A stretch of 38,544 nt of DNA from assembly GCA_023375785.1 (NCBI GenBank), contig SZWC01002437.1:69302-107845 (forward strand), given 5' to 3'. A model generated the notes under the pieces. That model ran no database searches and was not told where the DNA came from. It saw nothing but the letters and a program-made list of their open reading frames with translations. Shown here in pieces: positions 31,185 to 38,544 of this stretch. The stretch's first letter is position 1; each line of letters begins with the position of its first letter. Both the position numbers and the translations under genes were made by a program. This DNA comes from Penium margaritaceum. Its lineage: Eukaryota > Streptophyta > Zygnematophyceae > Desmidiales > Peniaceae.

Positions 31185-32300
31185 ATGCCTGCACCAGAGG
31201 AAACTATTGAGGCCCTCCATGCCGCTCTTAGTGAGGCTCAAGCAGAACGCCGCAGAGCTGAGGATGAGCTTCATCGGGGACAGGAAGCGCAGCATGAGCT
31301 AGCTGCTACAGTAGCCGCACTGGTTATTGAGAAACTGCGTACCATTCCCACCTTTGCCGCGGTTCTGCCTGCCACAAACTCTGCCTTGCTGACTCGTCTG
31401 CTCCTCCTGGTGACACCGTTGCCAACTCTTCCTCTCCCTCTCTCTCAGCAGCAGCCTTTGCCCGTCCCATGCTTCCAGCTCGACAGAAAGACTTTGAAAC
31501 TCCATCACCACAGTTCACTCCCAAGCTCACGTTCACATCCTTGGAAACTCGCTTTAGCGCGTGGGCCCAGGGTGAGCTTCTCTGGGAGTACTACTCGCCC
31601 GCCAAGGCGCCGTTTGTGCCACAACCGACAGAGGCAGCTCGCGTTGTGCGCGCACTCATGAATGCAGGTCCAGAAAGTCTCCTCGACGACATTGGTACGT
31701 ACAATGCTGACCCCTCCCGTGGCACGCTAACTGATCGTGTTGGCGCCTACGCCCTCATCCGTCGCCGCAAGACAGTAACTGGGCACACTGCCCAAAGCGC
31801 CCTCACAGTGCAATTCAACACCTTGCAGATGCGTGCGGATGAGACAGCAGATGAGTATTGGGCGCGTAGTCTGCGCCTACTGCGAGACCTGGGAAGGGCT
31901 GCTCCAGGTCCTCTTTCCGCCTGCCTCTCCATCGTTGCTGGCCTCATCCCTAAGCTGTCGGATTTGTATCTTCATGTCTCCCAGGCTGAGCTTGAGCGTC
32001 TTGCCTCTAAACCTGTCCCTGCTGATTCTCCACCTGGGATCGGCCCCCTCTTTGACTTTACTGCCTCGCGCCTGAAGGACTGGTGGAATGCCCTCCAGAA
32101 CAAGCGCATGCATCGCGCTACGTTGGTTGCTGTCACTACCTCCTCCTCGTCCTCCTCTGCCGCAACCTCCTCTCCTTCGTCCTCTTCGCAGGCGACAGCA
32201 CACTCCACTCAAGGTTCTTCCCGAGGTGGGGGTGGTGGCTCCGGTCGGGGGGTGGTCGAGGGGGTAAAGGCCGTGGGGGTGGCCGCGGTGGCAAAAACTC
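31185..32300 (+). pseudogene. copia gag, two frame changes
   Basis: ATG 31185 starts MPAPEETIEALHAALSEAQA, a coiled-coil-like N-terminus with regular Leu/Ala spacing. The coding phase then moves between 31329 and 31382 to the frame holding the gag core (SLETRFSAWAQGELLWEYY, RADETADEYWARSLRLLRDL, IPKLSDLYLHVSQAELE; 31540-32010). A second move in a G-rich stretch (about 32240-32270) leads into the zinc-knuckle and pol frame. Gag forms the virus-like particle. The G-rich site makes a sequencing error a real alternative to mutation. Confidence 0.85.
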
Positions 32301-35300
32301 GGCCATCACTGCTGCTGACGTCACCTGTTGGAACTGTGGTGCCTCCGGTCACTCTGCACCAAAATGCCCTGCCCCTCGTGATGATGCACGGTTGGCCTCC
32401 TCCATGCGCGCTCACTGCACACGCACCGGTGCCACTGCCTCCTCTGCCGCTGCTGCGGTGACTGCTGCCTCCTCCTCATCATCTTCCACTGGCTCTGCCC
32501 TCTCCACCGCCTCTGCCCCCTTACACCCGACACCTCCAACACCCAGTCCGTGGGGCTGGATTCCTCCTCCATCTGGACCACCGTACTATGGACCTCCGCC
32601 CTCTCACTATCACGTACCCCACTGGGCACGTGACGACGAGCACTTCTCTGACCGCTCCTCCGACCGCTCCTCAGAGCGCTCCTCTGATTGTCGTGACGAG
32701 GAGCGTACGCTTGAACGTCGGTTGGCAGAACTTCTTCACCTTCGCTCTCAGGGAGGTGAGAGTGTGAGTGGCCAGTCTCACGTATCTGTTTGTGAGTCTG
32801 AGGACACTCTTCGCGGTGATTCCTCTGGTCGTGTTCAAGGGGAGTTGCCTGATGATTGTGCCTGGATTGAGGAATGGCAGTCACATACGTACCCTGCACG
32901 TCTTGGTCGCTCTTCCTCTGTCTCTTCCCGCGGCACTGTCGATGTTTGTCTTGTCCTCCCCACCACTCGTGCCTCGTCCGGCCTCTGGATCATCGATTCT
33001 GGGGCCACTCATCACATGACCTCCTGTCGCTCGTCCTTCGTTTCCCTTGGCCCTGTTTAGTCCGTCCACTCTGTCCGCACTGGCTCCGGCCAGTTACTCC
33101 CTGTCCAAGGTGTTGGTGTGGTACGCCTCGTGGGTCCTGGTGGTATTGTCTATCTTCCTGACGTTTTGTACGTGCCTGATCTTGAGGTCAGCCTGCTCTT
33201 TGTGACCACCCTTGACGACCAGGGCTTGGACTTTTCCTCCAGCCATGGCCTTGCCTCTATCTCTCTTCGCTCGTCTGGCCGTGTTGTTCTTCGTGGTGTT
33301 CGCTGTGATCGCATGTTCCGCGTCCCGCTCACGTTGCCCTCCACTTCCGCTGCATCTGCTCTTGTTCATGTTGCACCTTCCTTGTCTCCTGAGCACACTG
33401 ATCTTCTGCATCGTCGTCTCTGCCACATTCACACCGCTGCCATCCAGCGCCTCCTTCGCCTTCGACCAGCCCACGGCCTTGACCCTACCACTTTTGCTCC
33501 TCCCTGCACTTCCACCTGTCTTGACTGTTCCAGTGGCAAGATGCACCGCTCTCCTTTTTCCACCTCAGAGTCCACTACCGCTCAACCCCTTGACCTCGTG
33601 CATGCTGACGTCATGGGCCCCTTGCCTAATGACTTCCTTGGCGGCCTTGGTCGTTACGTTCTCTGCTTGACTGATGATTTCTCCCGCTGCCGCTGGGTCT
33701 TTCCCCTTCGTCACAAAAGTGACGTCACTGACGTTCTTGAGTCCTGGCTCCTGCAGGTTGAGCGTGCCTGCAACAGACCCCTGTGTGTCCTTCGCAGTGA
33801 TCGTGGTGGTGAGTTTTTTGGTCACACTGCTCATTTCCTCTCCTCTCGTGGTGTCCGGGTCGAGTCTTCTGCCCCTTACACTCCTCAACAAAATGGTGTT
33901 TCTGAGCGCTGGAATCGCACCCTTGCTGATGGTGTGCGTTCCCTCCTCTCTGCCTCTGGCCTATCCCCTCTCTTTGCCTTTGAGGCAATGTCGTACATCA
34001 CTTGGGTCTGGAACCGTGTCCCTCATGGTCCCCTTCCCCACTCTGTCACCCACTTCGAACGCTGGACTGGTCAGCGTGCTGATCTCCGCCTTGCCCGTGT
34101 CTGGGGTTGTCTTGCCTCCGTGTGGGTCCCCTCGGACCACCGCGACGGCAAGCTGTCACCTCGTGGTCGGCTCTGCCTCTTTCTGGGCATCTCTCTATTC
34201 TCCAAAGCGTGGCGCTTCTGGGACCCCTCACGGTGCCGCGTCATCGAGTCTCGTGATGCCCTGTTCTTTGAGCACCTCTTTGAACGTGACACTCCTCGCC
34301 TTGGTGCCTCCCTCGCTCCGCCCTCTCGGAGTGGGGGTGGTTCTCTGCCCCTTGGGCCTTCCGTGCTCTCCTCTGGGCGTCCCTTGTCGCCTCCCATCGC
34401 CTCGTCCACTGCACCGAGTCTGGCCTTGCCCTCCTCTCCTTCTCAGTCCTCTTCGCCCTCTGTATCGTCTGCCCCTCTCACTGCGCCCTCTCCTCCTTCT
34501 TCGCCTGATGCTGACTCACCTGCATCTTCTGTCTCCCCACCTGACGTTGTCTCTCCGCCACGTGCTCTCTCTCCACAATCTGATCTTGCGGTCTCCCCAT
34601 CTCCGGCTACACAATCACACCCTGATGTTTCTTCCGCCTCCTTGCGTGCACCGTCCATTCCACCGGTGTCACCCTACACTCGTGGCGGGCGCCTCCGTGC
34701 ACTCCCCTCTCAGTCACACCCAGTGGTCTCTGGTGACCCTGGTCTCCAGGCTCTCGGCCTTGCTGTCTCCTCTCTGTCCACTGCTGCATCCATCATCCAC
34801 CCCAGCACTGCACTGGGGTACCCCCTTGTTGAGGATGAGTTCCATTCAGCTCTGTCCTCATCTGTGGCTGGATACGTTGCATCGTGCTTTACTGCCGCTG
34901 GGCTCTCCCCTTTACCACCTGAGCCTCTGACTGTGCAAACAGCGCGCACGGCCTCTGACTCCTCTCTTTGGGAGAAGGCCATGAAGGCTGAACTTGATGC
35001 ACTTTCTAAGCACAAGGTATACGAGCTTGTTGATCTCCCACTGGGTCGCAAGGCAGTTGCGGCCAATTGGGTGTATCGTCGTAAACTGAACCCTGACAAC
35101 ACTGTTGAACGCTACAAGGCACGTCTCACCGCAAAGGGATTCTCTCAGATCCCCGGTGTCGACTTTGACGAGACCTTTGCCCCAGTTGGTCGATACACCA
35201 CGGCCAGGGCTCTCTTAAGCCTGGTTGCTCAGCATGATTGGGAGCTCGAGCAGATGGATGTTAACAATGCCTTCCTCCATGGTAGGTTGGATGAGGAGAT

Positions 35301-36489
35301 TTACATGGTGCAGCCACCTGGCTTCTCAGACGGAACAAACCGGCTGTGGCGCTTGCGCAAGGCCCTCTATGGGCTGAAACAGTCCCCACGGTGTTGGAAC
35401 CAAGAAATCATAGCGACCCTTGAAAAGGGAGGATACAGACGGAGCACTGTGGATCCAGCGATGTTCCTCAGTGGCCCCACCAAGCCACTTGTCGCCATCC
35501 TTGTCTACGTAGATGACCTTCTCATTGCCTCTCCTGATCCTGCCTCGGTCGCAGTAGCAAAGGCGCTTCTTCAGGCAACATACAAGATGAAGGATCTTGG
35601 TCCGGCTCGAGTCTTTCTTGGCATGGAGCTGGAACGAGACCGGGGGCGGCGCACCTTGCACGTCCACCAGGCTGCATATGTACGTAGCCAGGGGGAGCGA
35701 TTTGCCCCGCTTCTTACTTCCGTCCCCACTGCATCCACTCCCATGACACCCACTGGTCAGTCCTTACTGCAGTCACGGGACATGTCCACACTGGGGGAGG
35801 TGGTCGATGTGACCGATTATCTCCGTGTCATTAGGTCTCTGATGTATCTTGCCACGACCACTCGTGCAGATGTGGCATTCGCTGTGAATTTCCTTTCCCA
35901 GTTCCCTCAGTGCCCCCGTGAGCGTCATCTTGAAGCAGAGTTGCGGGTGGTGCGCTATGTCCTCTCCACCCCCCGCATCGGCCTGTGCTTTCGTGCACAG
36001 CCCTCGGTTGTCGTTGACGGCTTCACGGACAGTGACTGGGCACATGACTCTGATGCTCGCAGCCGAACAGGCTACATCTTTCTTGTCGGTGGCAGTGCAG
36101 TCTCCTGGTAAAGTGGCAAACAAGGGTGTGTCGCTCGCAGTACCGCTGAGGCTGAGCATGTTGCGCTTGGTGCAGGCACATGTGAGGCTGTCTGGCTATG
36201 TCATCTGTTGCAGCAATTGCGTGTACCCATCCGTTGCATCACGTTGCGATGTGATAGCCAAAGCACGAAAGCCATTGCTGAAAACAGTGGCATGCATCAT
36301 TCACGCACCAAGCACATCAATGTGGAGCATCACTTTGTTCGCGAGTGCATTACTGCTGGCATAGTCCAGGTCACTTGGGTGGACACACGGTCTCAAAGAG
36401 CTGACTTCCTCACAAAGGCCCTCAGTCATAATGTGTTCAAAGGTGTTGTTCACTCTGTTGGTCTTATCTGTCCACATGATCCAGGCTGA
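32245..36489 (+). pseudogene. copia gag-pol frame: zinc knuckle, protease, integrase, RT, RNase H
   Basis: One phase spans about 1,400 codons with two in-frame stops, TAG 33058 and TAA 36109. In order: zinc knuckle CWNCGASGHSAPKC (32326-32367); protease WIIDSGATHHMT (Asp codon 32995); integrase zinc region (LLHRRLCHIH..CLDCSSGKMHR, 33400-33550) and core with Asp 33607, Asp 33799 (RSDRGGEF) and Glu 33904 (NGVSERWN); Ser/Pro linker (34320-34720); RT from 34972 with YVDD at 35506-35517; RNase H with FTDSDW, AEAEH, CDSQST and RADFLTKAL (36025-36420). All catalytic residues are present. The TAA replaces the codon after SAVSW, where the minus copia has Cys. Confidence 0.95.
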
Positions 36490-36562
36490 TTTGGTCCAGT
36501 ATGTCCCCGTCACCTCTCGTGATTCCCTTGTGATATTCGTTCGTGTGTGGAGTGTTGTCTGC

Positions 36563-36576
36563 GGGTCATGGGGGAG
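36563..36576 (+). other. polypurine tract of the young copia
   Basis: GGTCATGGGGGAG directly precedes the 3' LTR (TGTTGAAG). The same junction occurs in the minus copia. Confidence 0.9.
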
Positions 36577-37205
36577 TGTTGAAGTTCGTTGGCCACTCAC
36601 AACTCAGTGACCTCTTGTCTCCACACATATTCCACACATCTGTACAGATTGACTGACAATGGCTCTACCTGGGAAAGCTACAGGCGTGTCAGCCCTGGCA
36701 GGAGGCATGGACGCTCTCGTGCTGCTGTTGTTGCTGGACCAGGGACAACTCTTGACACACTTTTGGTCATTGTCTGGTCCTCTTTGACTCTCTTGACTTT
36801 GAGATGCGGTAGATGCTAGGGCCCGTACATTTCTCACTGCCGTGCCCGGCATCATGTTGCGTGCCTTGAGTGTTTTCTGGGGGAGCTGCCTTTTCCGGGT
36901 GCTGATCCTTAGGGGGCCACCGTGCCGGGTTCACCCGTGCACTGGTGAGCAGCCGTTGTCTCGGTTTTATGCCGAGCGGTCGGGCTCGACCCCCGGGTGG
37001 CGGCGTGTGCTCGCTAGGGTGTGATGCCCGTGGCGAGCGCACGCTCACCGGATGCTAACTCTCTCTCGCTCCCCCTCCCACTCACTTGTCTTGGTTGTAC
37101 CGGAGTTAATGAAGGCAAGCTTTCCGCATCCATGGTGCCGTGTAGTTTGTGCACGTGGTTGCTTGCTCTCACACACTCAACCTAGGAAACTTTTGGGTAA
37201 CTACA
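36577..37205 (+). repeat. 3' LTR of the young copia
   Basis: It matches 29153-29780 and ends CTACA, followed by the target duplication ATCGT. Confidence 0.97.
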
Positions 37206-37210
37206 ATCGT
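37206..37210. repeat. target site duplication, right copy (ATCGT)
   Basis: Exact repeat of 29148-29152. Confidence 0.95.
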
Positions 37211-37637
37211 GACTCACGTACGAAAAGCGGTGTCACTTCCGTTGTTGGATATGCATTCCCCAAAACGATCTTCATGGACACTTGTCAAGTGGTGAAGGAG
37301 GATGGCAAGTGGTTGGCCATGGATGTCAAGGACCTAGTAGGTCTTCGTACGTTGAGAAAATGGGGTTCAAGGAGAGTAGGTGCTTGATGAGAGAGAGTGT
37401 TTCATGGATTCTCATGTATCCTCAAGTCTCCTCGTGAAGCAAGACTGTGCTGCCAGCACTCCCCTCCCGAGGAGAAAGGCTACCTTCCGTGCCTCATCCT
37501 TTGAGTTTTTGGCTTCCATGCTATCCCCTGTAAGCCATGGTGGCAGCTCTTACTCTATGTGCATGCTCGAGTCTGTGGCGAAACCTTCCCTGTTCAGAAT
37601 AGAGGAAGAGTACGCAGTAACTTCTTTCAACACATGA
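37211..37637 (+). CDS. coding-like host sequence, unknown protein
   Basis: Right of the copia, one phase reads VTSVVGYAFPKTIFMDTCQV, continues EDGKWLAMDVKDLVGLRTLR and stops at TGA near 37387. The next phase from 37380 reads DERECFMDSHVSSSLLVKQD, continues with a Ser-rich stretch ending EEEYAVTSFNT, and stops at TGA 37635. Both look like protein and not like retroelement. A frameshift or an intron may join them. I do not recognise the family, and the sequence left of the insertion (29114-29147) is too short and unclear to extend it. Confidence 0.3.
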
Positions 37638-38441
37638 ATAGAGGTGACCCCATTAAAGCTTTGAAAAATAAAATAACAGGAACCCTCCTTGCAAAAGCAC
37701 GACCAGTGACTAACTTCTGACACAGACTGGACCATGGGCACTTGTGTGCGCACATGGCAATGTGCCCAATGTGTGCTATCGCACCAAAGCTCTGACAGTG
37801 TTTTCTGTGTCTCGGAACCGTTCGTACCCATGCACCACACGGATCGGCGTGCCGGCTGTACTCGTGAATCCATCAAAGGTATCATCGGCAGAGGTGCTGC
37901 CGCTCGCAGCGCCGTCACCGTCACGACTTTGCTTGTGCACTTTGGAGCGGCGGTTGCGCTGTTGTAGCAGCACGGCTGACCTCGCTGTGTTCTCCACCAC
38001 AACTTGCAGGCCTGCCGCGCGCAATAGTCCTGCACACACGAGCCACGAGCCAACAGCAGACACAAGCCACGAGCCAACAGCAGACAGTGGGATCGTCTGT
38101 GGGGTGCAAACAGAAACGTGCGAAAGCCGGTGGCAAGCGACGGCAACAGAGAACCCAAGTGCAAGACAGCTTCGCAGCTTGAGTTGCCCAAAAGGCAGCT
38201 GGGCAGCTAACCTTTGCTTCAGGAGGAAGCAACACTGCGCCACACCAAGAAGCATGCAGTTCGCTTGTTGATGACATGCGTCAATCGACCTACGACCATC
38301 GTTCAAACCCTGTGAAAGAGGTTGCATAGGGGGAGGAGAGGGGAGGAGGCTGAATGCAGGAGGATGAGAGGAAAGGAGGGAGGAAGGGCAAGGAGAGATG
38401 GAGGGAAAGGCGAAGGGTTTGCAGGAAAGAGTGGGCTGCAT
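37550..38441 (-). other. long minus-strand open frames, coding status unclear
   Basis: Two overlapping minus frames are open for 213 and 221 codons. The one ending at 37776 contains NRRSKVHKQSRDGDGAASGS and VVHGYERFRDTENTVRALVR, which read like a soluble protein. Its upstream part is low-complexity Ser/Pro/Leu. The plus strand is also open for 175 codons here. At most one is real, and I cannot decide which. Confidence 0.25.
38038..38085. repeat. two 24-bp tandem repeats
   Basis: GCCACGAGCCAACAGCAGAC is repeated twice at a 24-base period. On the minus strand this gives a doubled SAVGSWLV in the 221-codon frame, so the duplication keeps that frame. Confidence 0.85.
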
Positions 38442-38544
38442 GCATTAGATCAAGAGGGAGCACGGATAGGGTGAGTGAGAGATGCATGGGGTGTGTGAGT
38501 GGGTGTGTGTGTGTGTGTATGTGTGGAGGGGGGGGGGGGGGGGG
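38330..38544. repeat. purine-rich sequence, TG repeat and poly-G contig edge
   Basis: GGA-rich sequence (38330-38420) is followed by a TG dinucleotide repeat (about 38496-38524) and 17 G at 38528-38544. No gene is supported. Confidence 0.85.

Larger units (their letters stand above)
29153..37205 (+). mobile_element. full-length young Ty1/copia element
   Basis: LTRs of 628 and 629 bases differ at about 16 positions plus one indel by eye (about 97.5% identical). The element has a perfect 5-bp target duplication, a PBS, an extra upstream reading frame, gag, a protease-integrase-RT-RNase H frame and a polypurine tract, in copia order. Two frame changes in gag and two in-frame stops in pol are the visible defects. 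All catalytic residues I checked are present. It is a different family from the minus copia (LTRs not alignable by eye), although the pol proteins are clearly related. Confidence 0.97.

Noticed and set aside
33150..34409. Several minus-strand open frames opposite the young copia pol
   Set aside because: They are antisense shadows of a GC-rich coding region; the plus frame has unmistakable integrase and RT motifs.
33674..34930. 418-codon Leu/Pro/Ser-rich plus-strand frame
   Set aside because: It is an out-of-phase shadow of the integrase and linker with no domain of its own.

Overview
The window looks like nuclear DNA from a streptophyte (a land plant or charophyte alga). The evidence is Ty1/copia elements primed by initiator-Met tRNA (TGGTATCAGAGC), Ty3/gypsy elements with a chromodomain, intron-like splice signals and long homopolymers. 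I cannot name the species. I see no rRNA or intact tRNA gene and no complete host gene. Most of the recognisable content is LTR retrotransposon sequence of several ages.

Layout. 1-427: poly-C contig edge and a 31-bp-arm hairpin. 428-12539: a minus-strand chromovirus (Ty3/gypsy) with 3' LTR, chromodomain, integrase, RNase H, RT, protease and the end of gag. It is split by a complete but decayed minus-strand Ty1/copia (1371-8980; LTRs 1371-2013 and 8339-8980) inserted between the integrase C-terminus and the chromodomain. 12540-16986: a 5'-truncated plus-strand copia relative. It keeps the leader, a short gag, a PPT and a 3' LTR, but where pol should be it holds a long decayed reading frame ending in a RING-finger-like segment. 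17305-17423: a GGA-rich purine tract. 17440-29100: AT-richer, old sequence with a scrambled gypsy relic (20640-23190), a SINE-like repeat, a cluster of three GC-rich hairpins (24443-24813), a possible host exon and a minus-strand LTR with its PBS. 29153-37205: the youngest element, a full plus-strand copia with near-identical LTRs (about 97.5% by eye), a perfect 5-bp target duplication (ATCGT), PBS, gag, pol, PPT and an additional reading frame upstream of gag. 37211-38544: coding-like but unrecognised sequence, then purine-rich, TG and poly-G sequence to the contig edge.

How the pieces relate. The order of events can be read from the nesting. The scrambled gypsy relic is oldest. The chromovirus came next and then received the minus copia, whose LTRs have diverged by roughly 13%. 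The plus copia at 29153 is the most recent. None can move by its own intact proteins: each pol carries stops or frameshifts, although the young copia keeps all the catalytic residues I checked. The most interesting items are the upstream 'ORF0' of the young copia, the RING-bearing frame inside the truncated copia, and the hairpin cluster near 24.6 kb.
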